From Salinimicrobium sp050750585 (GTDB taxonomy: Bacteria; Bacteroidota; Bacteroidia; Flavobacteriales; Flavobacteriaceae), in the NCBI RefSeq assembly GCF_050750585.1, contig NZ_JBOJLM010000007.1, forward strand, positions 177,104-241,103: a stretch of DNA of 64,000 nucleotides. The letters run 5' to 3'. The notes beneath the pieces are model-generated. The model saw only the letters and a program-made list of their open reading frames with translations. It had not been told where the DNA came from and ran no database searches. Position numbers and translations under genes: made by a program. Below are positions 24,741-34,141 of the stretch, in pieces; the first letter of the stretch is position 1, and each line of letters starts with the position of its first letter.

Positions 24741-25121
24741 CTATTTTAGTACATGTTGCGCCAAAAGCTTCTGTACCTCATAGACATTGACAGATTTATT
24801 GAACTTCCTGGAAACACTTGGGTGCTGTTCAGAAGAGATCCAGATCTTCAGCTCGGCATCAAGGTCAAAAGTTCCTGCTGTTTCAACACTAAAACGGGAA
24901 ATACTCTTATAGCTTATTGAAAGATATTGGGTCTTGCTTCCGGTGAGGCCCTGTTTATCTACCAAAATGAGTCGTTTATTGGTGAAAATAAAAGTGTCCC
25001 TAAATATCTTAAAACCCGCTTCTATTACTTCGGAATCACAGAGCAACTGCGCGAAATCATTCTGAAGCTTTTGATTGTCGACTGCACCGGCATTACCCAT
25101 TAGTGATGAAAAAATTCCCAT
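24741..25121 (-). CDS. Bacterial PH-domain protein
   Basis: 126 aa from the ATG at 25121 (MGIFSSLMGNAGAV). The frame is open 29 codons further up, but those residues show no family character and overlap the divergent gene's promoter region. FIFTNKRLILVDKQGLTGSKTQYLSISYKSISRFSVETAG is the core of bacterial PH (YvbH-like) domains. Function unknown; possibly a soluble stress or envelope-associated protein. Confidence 0.8.
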   Translation of the reverse strand: MGIFSSLMGNAGAVDNQKLQNDFAQLLCDSEVIEAGFKIFRDTFIFTNKRLILVDKQGLTGSKTQYLSISYKSISRFSVETAGTFDLDAELKIWISSEQHPSVSRKFNKSVNVYEVQKLLAQHVLK

Positions 25122-25251
25122 GATGATCTCTGTTTTGACAGGAAATTTAAAACAAATATTCGAATCCCGAAGGCATCTGCATACCAGTCTTTGAGAAAGC
25201 TTTAACAAGCTGCCTTTGCTTTAATGTCTATTTTTAGAAAAACCTTAAACT

Positions 25252-26616
25252 ATGGCCTTCTTCGGAAAAGTTAGAAACACCATTAACTTGTTAAAGAACA
25301 TTGATCTTGACCAACTGTCGAAGATCAATAAGCAAATAGATCTTTCGGAAGCTATGCAAACCCTGGGACAGCTGGATGAGAATCAACTCAAGGGGCTCAT
25401 GAAAATGCTGAAGACCAAGCGCCGGAAAGGTCAGCACGACCTGCCACCTATTGACGGCGATTTTTATAATCTCGATCTAAAACTGACCGAAGAGCAGCGG
25501 GAACTACAGCTGAAGGTGCGCAATTTCATGGAAGATGAAGTGCGGCCGCTGGTAAATGACCACTGGAACCGCGCGAAGTTTCCCTTCGAAATTATTGAGA
25601 AATTCAAAAAACTCAACATTGCCGGAGTACCTTATGAAGGCTACGGCTGCCCCAATTTGCCATTTTTAATGGAGGGCGTTATTGCACAGGAAATTGCACG
25701 GGTAGATGTATCTATTTCCACTTTTTTCGGCGTTCACAGCGGCCTGGCGATGGGTTCTATCTATCTCTGCGGAAGTGACGAGCAAAAAGAGGAGTGGCTC
25801 CCAAAGATGCAACGCCTGGAAACCATCGGCGCCTTTGGGCTTACCGAACCTAATGTGGGCAGCGGCGCAGCCGGCGGACTCGAAACCACATGTAAATGGG
25901 ATGGAGAAAACTGGGCACTAAACGGACAGAAAAAATGGATTGGAAACGCCACTTTTGCCGATGTAATTGTGATCTGGGCCCGCGATGAAGACTCCAACCA
26001 GGTAAAAGGATTCCTGGTAAGGAAAGACAATCCCGGCTTTAAAGCCGAAAAAATGGAAGATAAGATGGCGCTGCGTATTGTGCAGAATGCACTTATCACA
26101 CTCACCGATTGTAAAGTACCGGAAAGCGACCGACTCCAAAAAGCAGAGTCTTTCAGGGATACAGCCAAGGTTCTTAAAATGACCCGTGCCGGGGTAGCCT
26201 GGCAGGCTGTGGGTTGTGCCAGGGGAGCTTATGAAAGTGCACTTAAGTACACCAAGAAAAGAGAACAATTTGGTAGGCCTATAGCCTCCTATCAGCTTAT
26301 ACAAAATCACCTGGTAGAGATGATCGCCAACCTCACCTCTATGCAAACCCTTTGTTTCAGGTTATCTGAACTTCAGGATCAGGGTCTGTTAAAGGATGAA
26401 CATGCCTCACTGGCAAAGGTCTATACCAGCATGCGAATGCGCGACGTAGTAAGCAGGGCCCGCGAGGTTATGGGCGGTAACGGAATCCTCCTGGAATACG
26501 ACGTTGCAAGATTCGTCGCCGATGCCGAAGCCATTTACAGCTACGAAGGCACAAAAGAGATCAACTCCCTCATTGTAGGAAGGGCGATTACTGGATATAG
26601 TGCGTTTGTAAATTAA
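25252..26616 (+). CDS. Acyl-CoA dehydrogenase, glutaryl-CoA-dehydrogenase-like
   Basis: 454 aa. After a 65-residue N-terminal extension rich in Leu and Lys, the three acyl-CoA dehydrogenase domains follow: FGLTEPNVGSGAAGGLETT (FAD/substrate), IGNATFADVIVIWARD, and YEGTKEINSLIVGRAITG with the catalytic Glu and an ending like glutaryl-CoA dehydrogenase. It oxidises an acyl-CoA and passes electrons to ETF, encoded at 55-57 kb. The N-terminal extension is not part of the enzyme core; its role is unknown. Substrate is uncertain. Confidence 0.88.
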   Translation: MAFFGKVRNTINLLKNIDLDQLSKINKQIDLSEAMQTLGQLDENQLKGLMKMLKTKRRKGQHDLPPIDGDFYNLDLKLTEEQRELQLKVRNFMEDEVRPLVNDHWNRAKFPFEIIEKFKKLNIAGVPYEGYGCPNLPFLMEGVIAQEIARVDVSISTFFGVHSGLAMGSIYLCGSDEQKEEWLPKMQRLETIGAFGLTEPNVGSGAAGGLETTCKWDGENWALNGQKKWIGNATFADVIVIWARDEDSNQVKGFLVRKDNPGFKAEKMEDKMALRIVQNALITLTDCKVPESDRLQKAESFRDTAKVLKMTRAGVAWQAVGCARGAYESALKYTKKREQFGRPIASYQLIQNHLVEMIANLTSMQTLCFRLSELQDQGLLKDEHASLAKVYTSMRMRDVVSRAREVMGGNGILLEYDVARFVADAEAIYSYEGTKEINSLIVGRAITGYSAFVN

Positions 26617-26686
26617 AAAAAGACGGTAGACTGTAGACGGTAGTTTTAATCTACCGTCAATTGACTAAAGACTAAAGACAAAAAAC

Positions 26687-27607
26687 ATGTCATTTCTAAT
26701 CATCAGTCCGAAGAAAGATCCCAAAGCCTGGATAGAGGCCTTGAAAGCCGAAGCGCCAGATTTAGATCTGGAAGTATATCCGCAGGTAAAAGATCCTTCT
26801 AAGGTAGAATATGTGCTTTCCTGGAGACATCCTCATGGCATCTACAGGGATTTTAAAAACCTGAAAGTGATTGCTTCCATGGGGGCAGGTATAGACCATA
26901 TCATCAGCGACAAGGAAATTCCGGAGCACATCCAAATCACCCGGGTGGTCGATGAACAGCTGACTAAAGATATGAGCGTATTTGTACTCTCCCTCATTCT
27001 TGAACACCTGCGCAACCTGGCGCAACACCACAGCCAAAATGAATGGAAACCAACCTCTTATCAACTTCCCGAAGATACACAGGTAGGAATAATGGGCATG
27101 GGCGTACTGGGCGTGGGAGTAGCCGAAAAACTGATCCAGAATAAATTCAATGTTACCGGCTGGTCCCGCACCAAAAAGGAGATCCTGGGAGTCACTACCT
27201 ATCACGGCGATGAGCAACTTGAAGAATTCCTCAGGGAAAGCCGGGTTCTGGTCAACCTGCTGCCCCTCACCTCTGAGACAAAAAATGTTCTCCAAAAAAG
27301 CCTTTTTGAAGCCTTACCAAAAGGCGCTTTTGTTATCAACGTGGCGCGCGGGGAACACCTTGTTGAAGATGACCTGATAGAAGTGATCAACAACGGACAT
27401 CTTGCCGGAGCCGCTCTGGATGTGTTCAGGAAAGAGCCTCTGCCCAGAGAACATCCATTCTGGAAGAATAAAAAGATCAGGGTTTCCCCGCATATTGCCA
27501 GTATTACCAATCCGGTAACTGTAGTACCGCAGATCCTGGAGAATTATGAGCGGATGAAAGAAGGTAAAGAGCTGAAGAATGTGGTTGATCGGGAGAAAGA
27601 ATACTAG
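26687..27607 (+). CDS. Glyoxylate/hydroxypyruvate reductase-type 2-hydroxyacid dehydrogenase
   Basis: 306 aa. NAD(P)-binding GMGVLGVGVAEKLIQNKFNVTGWSR; the active-site elements are Arg in VINVARGEHLVEDDL, Glu in FRKEPLPREHPFW and His in SPHIAS. It resembles GhrA: the short catalytic domain and WSR coenzyme loop suggest NADPH preference. It reduces glyoxylate or hydroxypyruvate to the 2-hydroxyacid. Same strand as the acyl-CoA dehydrogenase, 70 nt downstream with a GACGGTAG/CTACCGTC inverted repeat between. Confidence 0.88.
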   Translation: MSFLIISPKKDPKAWIEALKAEAPDLDLEVYPQVKDPSKVEYVLSWRHPHGIYRDFKNLKVIASMGAGIDHIISDKEIPEHIQITRVVDEQLTKDMSVFVLSLILEHLRNLAQHHSQNEWKPTSYQLPEDTQVGIMGMGVLGVGVAEKLIQNKFNVTGWSRTKKEILGVTTYHGDEQLEEFLRESRVLVNLLPLTSETKNVLQKSLFEALPKGAFVINVARGEHLVEDDLIEVINNGHLAGAALDVFRKEPLPREHPFWKNKKIRVSPHIASITNPVTVVPQILENYERMKEGKELKNVVDREKEY

Positions 27608-27611
27608 TATT

Positions 27612-27653
27612 CAGTGATCAGTGATCAGTGATTAGTGATTAGTGATTAGTGAT
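27612..27653. repeat. Heptamer tandem repeat (CAGTGAT/TAGTGAT)6
   Basis: Six 7-bp units between the hydroxyacid dehydrogenase and the UspA gene. Confidence 0.9.
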
Positions 27654-27734
27654 TATTATAAAATTTGATCGTAAAACATATTAAATCAGAATCTGGTAAT
27701 TGAGACCTACATAGCCAAAACAACAAACAACTCC

Positions 27735-28181
27735 ATGAAAGAATTTAAAAATATACTGGTTGCCGTAGACTTCAATGATGCCGTGGGAGATCTTTTAGGT
27801 TATGCTGAAAGTCTGGCCGAAAAATTCGGAGCTAAGGTGTGGGTTTTGCATGTAGCTGAACCCGATCCCGATTTTGTAGGCTATGAGCCCGGACCCCAAT
27901 ACATCAGAGATTTTAAAGCTGAAGAATTCCGCGAGGAACACCGGAATTTACAAATGTACTGCGACACTTTTCTAAGCGAAAATATTGAAAAAGAGGCTCT
28001 CTTGATCCAGGGTTCTACTGTAGAAGCTGTTCTGGAAGAGGCACAAAAACTGAAATCTGATCTGCTGATTGTCGGCACCCACAAACACAGTTTTCTGCAC
28101 AATTTGTTACAGGAAAGCGTTTCCCTGGAGCTGCTGAAGAAGGCCAGTTTTCCGTTACTGACAATACCTATTGAAGAATAA
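27735..28181 (+). CDS. Universal stress protein (UspA family)
   Basis: 148 aa, one Usp domain: NILVAVDFNDAVGDLLGYAESLAEKFGAKVWVLHV at the N-terminus and LLIVGTHKHSFLHNLLQESVSLELLKKASFPLLTI at the C-terminus. The ATP-binding G-x2-G-x9-G-S/T motif is only partly kept (GTHKHS), so ATP binding is doubtful. Single gene flanked by heptamer tracts on both sides. Confidence 0.9.
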   Translation: MKEFKNILVAVDFNDAVGDLLGYAESLAEKFGAKVWVLHVAEPDPDFVGYEPGPQYIRDFKAEEFREEHRNLQMYCDTFLSENIEKEALLIQGSTVEAVLEEAQKLKSDLLIVGTHKHSFLHNLLQESVSLELLKKASFPLLTIPIEE

Positions 28182-28187
28182 GTTTTG

Positions 28188-28236
28188 AAGTGGTCGGTAG
28201 TCGGTAGTCGGTGGTCGGTAGTCGGTGGTCGGTAGT
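28188..28236. repeat. Heptamer tandem repeat (GGTAGTC / GGTGGTC)
   Basis: About seven 7-bp units directly after the UspA stop. Confidence 0.9.
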
Positions 28237-28280
28237 CAGTATTCACTGAAAAATCATCTATGGGAACTTCTTAATCTTGG

Positions 28281-28342
28281 CTCACATCTCACATCTCACA
28301 TCTCACATCTCACATCTCACATCTCATGTCTCATGTCTCATA
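28281..28342. repeat. Heptamer tandem repeat (CTCACAT)6(CTCATGT)2
   Basis: A second, unrelated 7-bp tract 45 nt from the previous one. Confidence 0.92.
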
Positions 28343-28354
28343 ATCGCATCCAAC

Positions 28355-28385
28355 AAAAAATCTCCGCCTTGTAGCGAGGATTTTT
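28355..28385 (-). terminator. Probable terminator of the zinc metalloprotease gene
   Basis: On the minus strand AAAAATCCTCGC / GCGGAGATTTTTT with a 5-nt loop and a T-run; the stem has two inner mismatches. It begins about 45 nt after the stop. Confidence 0.5.
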
Positions 28386-28428
28386 GTGATAAAACTGTTT
28401 GATAAAATCTATAAATCAGCTGTATGTT

Positions 28429-30876
28429 TTACGCATCTACATCAAGGGCCTGATCGATCCTGGCGATCAAATCATTCCAATGATAAATACTTAACTGGTC
28501 ATTCGTTCTGTTTCTCCTGGATCTAAGATCTCTTCGCAATTGATCCAGGTCTCCGCGCATTAATGCAATGACATCTGTAGAAGCAACCTCGTCACTTTCT
28601 TCTTTCTTCAGGTTCTGAACATATCCTGCAGCGGCATCAACATAAGCCCGCTGAATGTTTCTTCGATAGGCATCAACTTTTTGAGACCTGTACAGCTCCT
28701 CAAAAATACCTTTTCGCAAGTCGTTCATCATTTCAACTGCGGTGTAAGCTGAATTTCCATTCACCTGCTCATTGGTGATCATTCGCTGCAGGCGGTCATC
28801 GTCCAGCAGGTCATTAAGCGATCTGCTTTGAAGATTCTGTACCCGCTCAATAGCTCCTGAAGGTTCAATGCGTGCCAATAGCTCCCTATCCAGCAACCAG
28901 TCGGGTGTAGAAAAAGCATGCGTGTTCAAAAAATCAATGGCAGCTTCCTGTTTTTCTTCAGGGACATGAGTGTACACAGTTCCTTCCTGGTCGGCTGTTT
29001 TACGGGTTTCGTAAACTCCTCCCACATTGGCGACGACGTGAGAAACGTAGCCTCTCCACATATTTGTTAGTTCTCGGTATACTTCAATTAATTCGGAATA
29101 ATCGGTATTGTCTTTTGAAGTCCATGCAACTAAATTCGGAACCACCTTCTTAAGGTTTGCAAGTCCGTACTCGCTGGCCTTAACCTGGTCGTCACCCAGG
29201 CTTTCTCTTTGCGACTGCGGATCAATTCCGCCGTAACCATTTCCGAATTCATAAACAGGATCCCCGGCTTTTTCAAGGATCCATTTGCTTAGAACAGGTT
29301 TCTCATCTTCGGGAGAATCGGCTTCAGGAATATACCTGTAGCCCCAGTTGATGGCATAAAGATCATACGGCCCCATCATCCTGATGTAGCGAACTCCTTT
29401 ATCTTCGGGCTGGGCCACGTAATTTACACGGGCATAATCCATAATAGAAGGGGTCAAACCATACTTCTGGGTGAATTCAGGAGAACGCAAGGAATCTGTA
29501 GCATAAGCCGAACTCGCCTTCATGTTGTGCGGCAAACCAAGGGCATGGCCAACTTCATGAGCGATCACCATGCGCATCATCTCTCCTATTTCTTCCTCGG
29601 GAGTATTAAGGCTGCGGGCAGATTCCAGCTGGGCACCGACCTCAATCATGTAGCGGTTCCTGTATGAACGAAGGTGGTTGTGATACCAGATAATGTCACT
29701 CTCAATGATCTCCCCGGTACGTGGATCGGTCACACTTGGCCCCATCGCATTTCTCGTGGTACTGGCAACGTACCGTACCACCGAATATCGCACATCTTCC
29801 GGACTAAAATCGGGATCTTCCTCTTTTGTCGGCGGATCTTTGGCGATCACAGCATTTTTGAAACCTGCAGCTTCAAAAGCCACATTCCAGTCTTCGATTC
29901 CCTGCTTAAAGTAAGGCCTCCATTTTTCGGGCGTTGCTGGATCGAGATACCACACAATAGGCTTCACCGGCTCTACCAGCTCTCCCCTTTTATAAGCTTC
30001 AATATCTTTTGGAACCAGCTGCCAACGGTTGATTATCCTGTAATCATCACTCTTAAGCTCTTCAGAATTATAATTATATTTTCGGGTGGTAAACCAGCCC
30101 ACACGATGATCGGCCAAACGCGGCTGCATTTTTTCTTCCGGAAGCAGGATCATTGACTGGTTCATCAACATAGTAATGGTTCCTGCCTGGTCTCTTTCGG
30201 GTGGTTCCTCGGCTTCATAGGTCATCACGTGCTTCACCTCAATATTTTCAGGAAAAGCATTGGCTGCGGTAATATAAGAACGTGATTTGTCCAGCTTCTT
30301 TACCTTGTATCGCTTTTTTAGAGATGGCGAAACACCGTTAATGGCAGCTACTTCTTCCTTAAAAAGATCACTCACTTCTATTACTGCGGAAGTTTTATCG
30401 TCGTTATAAGCTGCAATCTTCGAGCTGAAAAGTATTGGAAAGAAATTATTCGCAGCAACCGACTGATAAATAGGAGAACCTTCGTCACTCTCGTTCTCAA
30501 AACTTATCACCTTCATGTCTATATAGTCACCTCTCTTTGACCAGCGCACCACCTGCTCATTGGCTTTGGAGCCGGCGTTGACATAACCACCGCCATAGCC
30601 TGCAGGCACTCCGGCAATACGACTCACCAGCAGCAAGTCTTTTTCCAGCATGTCCAGCGGAATCTCAAAATAAAGTTTATCTCCCACAAAATGGGTGGTA
30701 AAAAGACCTTCGTCGCTTTTAGCTGCGGCAGTGATCACCTCCTTGTAGGGTTTGGTATCATCCTGCGGCTTTTTTTGTGCCGAAGCATCACTTTTTTGCG
30801 CCGGTACTGCTTTATTGGTCTGGCAACTCACACCAACCGCCAGGAGCAGTCCGTACATCGGTAACTTTTTTATCAT
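28429..30876 (-). CDS. Zinc-dependent metalloprotease lipoprotein (DUF5117/DUF5118 type)
   Basis: 815 aa. Lipoprotein signal with Cys near residue 18 (LLAVGVSC). The catalytic motif HEVGHALGLPHN near residue 437 is the metzincin HExxHxxGxxH; the Met-turn SIMDYARVNY follows. Large N-terminal (about residues 40-300) and C-terminal helical regions match the DUF5117/DUF5118/DUF4953 protease family of Bacteroidetes. Probably anchored in the outer membrane facing the periplasm or outside. Physiological substrate unknown. Transcribed alone. Confidence 0.9.
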   Translation of the reverse strand: MIKKLPMYGLLLAVGVSCQTNKAVPAQKSDASAQKKPQDDTKPYKEVITAAAKSDEGLFTTHFVGDKLYFEIPLDMLEKDLLLVSRIAGVPAGYGGGYVNAGSKANEQVVRWSKRGDYIDMKVISFENESDEGSPIYQSVAANNFFPILFSSKIAAYNDDKTSAVIEVSDLFKEEVAAINGVSPSLKKRYKVKKLDKSRSYITAANAFPENIEVKHVMTYEAEEPPERDQAGTITMLMNQSMILLPEEKMQPRLADHRVGWFTTRKYNYNSEELKSDDYRIINRWQLVPKDIEAYKRGELVEPVKPIVWYLDPATPEKWRPYFKQGIEDWNVAFEAAGFKNAVIAKDPPTKEEDPDFSPEDVRYSVVRYVASTTRNAMGPSVTDPRTGEIIESDIIWYHNHLRSYRNRYMIEVGAQLESARSLNTPEEEIGEMMRMVIAHEVGHALGLPHNMKASSAYATDSLRSPEFTQKYGLTPSIMDYARVNYVAQPEDKGVRYIRMMGPYDLYAINWGYRYIPEADSPEDEKPVLSKWILEKAGDPVYEFGNGYGGIDPQSQRESLGDDQVKASEYGLANLKKVVPNLVAWTSKDNTDYSELIEVYRELTNMWRGYVSHVVANVGGVYETRKTADQEGTVYTHVPEEKQEAAIDFLNTHAFSTPDWLLDRELLARIEPSGAIERVQNLQSRSLNDLLDDDRLQRMITNEQVNGNSAYTAVEMMNDLRKGIFEELYRSQKVDAYRRNIQRAYVDAAAGYVQNLKKEESDEVASTDVIALMRGDLDQLRRDLRSRRNRTNDQLSIYHWNDLIARIDQALDVDA

Positions 30877-31234
30877 GGGTAAAAGGGATTTAGGGTTCCC
30901 AAGATAAACAATGAAGTTAGATTTACGAAATTGGATCTACAGTTCTAAAGTACGAAGTTAGAAGTAAAAGGTTCGGTTGAGCCGGCGCAGTGGCGGTTGA
31001 AATGCGATCAAGAATCCTATTGCTTTTTCCGTTTTACCCCCCGCCATAAAGGGAGCCGAAAAAAGCAATAACTGTCATAAATTTAGAATATAATACTCGG
31101 AATTTGATGCTGTTTCCCGCAGATCTTCGCTTAAGTTGAATTCATACAATGTATTTTCCAAATTAAACGGCGGAAGGCGGAGCCTGACCAAGAACAACCT
31201 GTTAATTGTTAATTGATCCCTGACAATTGATTCT
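30877..31234. other. Gap with a long hairpin and no gene
   Basis: 358 nt. Near 31019-31069 ATTGCTTTTTCCG and CGAAAAAAGCAAT form a stem of about 13 bp (one mismatch) around a 24-nt loop; upstream is a GC-rich patch (GCCGGCGCAGTGGCGG). Short frames here do not look coding. Could be an RNA element; otherwise nothing recognised. Confidence 0.4.
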
Positions 31235-31690
31235 TTATTCCTTCGCAAGCGTAGAATGCAGCAGCTGAAGTTTCCAGCCCTCATTAGTAAGGATGGCGGT
31301 GGCGCTTTCCACCCAATTCATTTCCCTCACTACCTCCTCCCCGGCTTTAAATTGAGCTTTATTGTAATAAGCGACCGAGGCCATATTCCCTTCAATCTCG
31401 ATCCTGATAAAATCAAAGGAATTTACCCGTTTCACTTCAGTTTTTCTTTCTCCTGCTTGCGTCAAATAGCCTCTCATCTTCTCCATATTCCACACCTCCC
31501 CTGTTTCCAGCAAAAGAAAATCCTGGGTACAATAAACGTCAAGAGCCTTCAGATCCAGATCGGAAAATATATGCTGAAAGGAATTCTTAATGAGTTCTTT
31601 GACCTCCTCTTCACTGCCGGTCTCAACTGAATTCTGACCAATAGCCGCTGCAGTCATGAACATAATTACAACTTGAAATATCCTCTTCAT
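31235..31690 (-). CDS. Secreted NTF2-like (SnoaL/DUF4440) protein
   Basis: 151 aa with a signal peptide (MKRIFQVVIMFMTAAAIGQ). The mature part has the cone-shaped NTF2-like pattern: a helical start, KALDVYCTQDFLLLETGEVW, VNSFDFIRIEIEGNMASVAYYNKAQF and NEGWKLQLLHSTL. Such proteins are small-molecule binding or catalytic; no function can be named. Independent unit with a palindrome copy 32 nt upstream. Confidence 0.78.
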   Translation of the reverse strand: MKRIFQVVIMFMTAAAIGQNSVETGSEEEVKELIKNSFQHIFSDLDLKALDVYCTQDFLLLETGEVWNMEKMRGYLTQAGERKTEVKRVNSFDFIRIEIEGNMASVAYYNKAQFKAGEEVVREMNWVESATAILTNEGWKLQLLHSTLAKE

Positions 31691-31721
31691 AAGAAGTATT
31701 TTTTATTCAATTAAACATTGG

Positions 31722-31740
31722 CAGAAAATGCCATTTTTGG
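31722..31740. repeat. Dispersed palindrome
   Basis: CAGAAAATGCCATTTTTGG, two outer mismatches, between the M20 amidohydrolase stop and the NTF2-like start. Confidence 0.75.
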
Positions 31741-31771
31741 AAGGTTTAGTCCTCCATTCAAGCGAAATTAA

Positions 31772-33073
31772 TTATTTCTGAACTCTATTGATACGATCAA
31801 GAAGTACAGACGAAAAATAGGAAACTCCAAACCTGATGCTTTCTTCATCCACCGCAAAATCGGGCGAATGCGGCATGGAGATCACGCCGGTTTCATAGTT
31901 TGCCCCACCCAGAAAGTAGTAGACTCCCGGAACTTCCTGCTGAAAATAAGCAAAGTCATCACCACGATCGGCCGTTACCACGCCGTATAAAGGAATCACA
32001 CTCTCCTCTCCATAAATACCTGTAATACTCTTGATACTTTGGTTGGTGAGCTCTTCATCATTCACCACCACAGCTTTTTCATAGGAATAATCAACAGAAA
32101 CCAGGTCCTTTGAATATTCTGAAACCTGAATCTTCTGTTTTAAATCCTTCAGAAATGAATTTAATTGCGCTTTATTACTGGAATTCAAAACTGCAGTTAT
32201 TACTACCTCATCATTGGTCTCCTCAATCCCAAACTTTTCCTTCACGGTAAAGAAGTCAGTGAAAATGGTGTTGGGGTTCTCTATGCCAATTTCAGGATCT
32301 CCTAAATTCTCCCAGTTCCAGAATTCACTATCAGCTGGTACATTTTGAAATCCGGAAATTGCAGCTTTGGTGAAATCAATCTTAGCGTCCTCATTGCCCG
32401 TGAGCTTATAAGTTACTTTTGCCTTGTTGGTATGGGCATAAACACTTTCGGCTTTGGTGGCCACGGTGCCAACCGGAAAGGGAGAAATATGCAGTCCGTA
32501 AATCTCATCGAATTCCGCCATTTCTAACAATCCGTCGTCTATCATGGCCTTAGCACCTTTGTAATTCTCTTCGGAAGGCTGAAAAATAAAATACACGTTT
32601 CCTGCCAGGCTATCTTTTTGCTGAGACAGCACATTGGCGATCCCCAGACCAATAGTAGTATGAACATCATGTCCGCATATGTGTCTTATCCCCTCATTCA
32701 CCGACGGAAAATCTACCACATCGGGAACATCTGAAGCCATAGCATCAATATCTGCACGCCAGGCTACAGTTTTCCCTTCCTTGCCACCTTTTAGAACTCC
32801 AACCACGCCATAGCCACCAATATTGGTTTTCACTTCCAGACCTAAAGAATCCAAATACTCCAGAATTTTCCGGGCTGTTCTTTCCTCCTGCCCCGAAACT
32901 TCGGGATGTACGTGGAAATCCCTTCGCACCTTCACCAGGTCGTCAAAAATGGCATTTGTGTGCTGCTTTATGTTTTCGTGTGGCGAAGGAGCGTTGGCAG
33001 TTTCCTGTGCAGAGCCGGCTGATGCTGCAAAAATCAATAATAAAATGGCAGGTAAGAATTTGGCGATTTTCAT
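31772..33073 (-). CDS. Secreted M20-family amidohydrolase
   Basis: 433 aa with a signal peptide ending near AGSAQ. Metal-site segments are GHDVHTTIGLG near residue 135, FIFQPSEENYKGAKAMIDDG and the C-terminal MPHSPDFAVDEESI. The layout is that of IAA-amino acid hydrolase/aminoacylase-type M20D peptidases with an inserted dimerisation domain. It probably cleaves N-acyl amino acids or dipeptides in the periplasm. Confidence 0.88.
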   Translation of the reverse strand: MKIAKFLPAILLLIFAASAGSAQETANAPSPHENIKQHTNAIFDDLVKVRRDFHVHPEVSGQEERTARKILEYLDSLGLEVKTNIGGYGVVGVLKGGKEGKTVAWRADIDAMASDVPDVVDFPSVNEGIRHICGHDVHTTIGLGIANVLSQQKDSLAGNVYFIFQPSEENYKGAKAMIDDGLLEMAEFDEIYGLHISPFPVGTVATKAESVYAHTNKAKVTYKLTGNEDAKIDFTKAAISGFQNVPADSEFWNWENLGDPEIGIENPNTIFTDFFTVKEKFGIEETNDEVVITAVLNSSNKAQLNSFLKDLKQKIQVSEYSKDLVSVDYSYEKAVVVNDEELTNQSIKSITGIYGEESVIPLYGVVTADRGDDFAYFQQEVPGVYYFLGGANYETGVISMPHSPDFAVDEESIRFGVSYFSSVLLDRINRVQK

Positions 33074-33258
33074 ATTTGTTTATTTTCAGATTGTAACGGC
33101 ACCACAAAACAATTTAGCACCGTGAAATCATCATTTAGAAAAGTGCAGGGGATTTTTAAAAATAGAACAAGCAATCAAGACAGCAAAGCTTTGAAAGTGA
33201 AAGTTTAAGGAAGGCGTGCCACGCTGATTAATTACTGTTCGTTGATAGTTGATAATTA

Positions 33259-33969
33259 CTAACTGTTCCGTTCCCGGTAAAGCTTTTCCCCAAGCTTTCC
33301 TTCATCGCCCAGGGCTCTGCCTTTGATCAACCAGGCAGTACCGAAAAAGAAAAGTGTCAGGGCTTCAAGGATAAGAGTGGAATATTGGAATAACTTGAAG
33401 CTTTCAGAAACCGGAACCAGAATGATCAACACCAGGATTGCACTGCCGCAGAATCTGTAAATATTGTTTTCATTCATTGTGCTTACGGGAATATTTTCAG
33501 CTTTATTTTGCCCTATGGTAAACACATTTATGGCGAGCAAGGCAAAAATTCCGAAGAGCAGGGCAGCGAAAGCGTAGTGAACCCAGCCCAGCCAGGAGAG
33601 GTGGTACGGGATGAGCGTATAAGCTTCTTCCGGCCAAACTTCAGGCGTGACGGGAACCAGTGCTACACCCACTGCCATAATCCCCGCTACATTGGTAAGC
33701 AGCTGGTCATTCTTCCAAATCGAATCATTTCCGTGGCCTTTATAACAGATCATAAACAAACCTACAGCCGCTAAAATCCCGGTAAAAATATCCCGCAAAT
33801 TGCTGTAATAGTAATCACTGATGGAAGGCTGCACTTCAGTTTTGAAAAACGGTATAAAAGACAGGCCCACCAGCAATACCGGTAGCGCAATCCCCAGGTA
33901 CCCAATTGCCCGCCTAAGTCTCCTGTAGGTGAAAATGTCATTCTTGCTTCGGGGACGGGAACTTTTCAT
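33259..33969 (-). CDS. Six-TM conserved membrane protein of unknown function
   Basis: 236 aa. Six hydrophobic helices, e.g. AIGYLGIALPVLLVGLSFI, DIFTGILAAVGLFMICY, WVHYAFAALLFGIFALLAI and TLILEALTLFFFGTAWLI. A conserved-looking loop, ISDYYYSNLRDIFTG, lies between helices 1 and 2, and CYKGHG follows helix 2. The loop and helix order recall DUF998-like membrane proteins, but I do not recognise it with confidence. No partner gene adjacent. Confidence 0.75.
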   Translation of the reverse strand: MKSSRPRSKNDIFTYRRLRRAIGYLGIALPVLLVGLSFIPFFKTEVQPSISDYYYSNLRDIFTGILAAVGLFMICYKGHGNDSIWKNDQLLTNVAGIMAVGVALVPVTPEVWPEEAYTLIPYHLSWLGWVHYAFAALLFGIFALLAINVFTIGQNKAENIPVSTMNENNIYRFCGSAILVLIILVPVSESFKLFQYSTLILEALTLFFFGTAWLIKGRALGDEGKLGEKLYRERNS

Positions 33970-34046
33970 TTACGAAAAAGGCTTAAGGAAGTTGGATTTT
34001 AGAAGTACGAAGTGAAGTTAGATTTTAGAAGTACGAAGTTAGAAGT

Positions 34047-34084
34047 TTTGGAATTTGGAATTTGGAATTTGGAATTTGGAATTT
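34047..34084. repeat. Heptamer tandem repeat (TTGGAAT)5
   Basis: Five units preceded by two TTTTAGAAGTACGAAG blocks (33,990-34,040), in the gap before the RAYT gene. Confidence 0.9.
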
Positions 34085-34097
34085 CCGAAAGGAGGTG

Positions 34098-34116
34098 TCA
34101 AAAATGACATTTTAGA
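34098..34116. repeat. Dispersed palindrome, downstream flank of RAYT
   Basis: TCAAAAATGACATTTTAGA flanked as GGAGGTG ... GAGAGGT; 26 nt from the RAYT stop. Confidence 0.8.
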
Positions 34117-34141
34117 GAGGTATGTTTGAAGAATAATGATT

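Noticed and set aside
28188..28342. CRISPR array
   Set aside because: The repeats are 7 bp and contiguous without spacers; they are heptamer tandem tracts.
32942..32960. Further intragenic palindrome copy in the M20 gene (TCAAAAATGGCATTTGTG)
   Set aside because: The right arm is broken; likely chance coding sequence.
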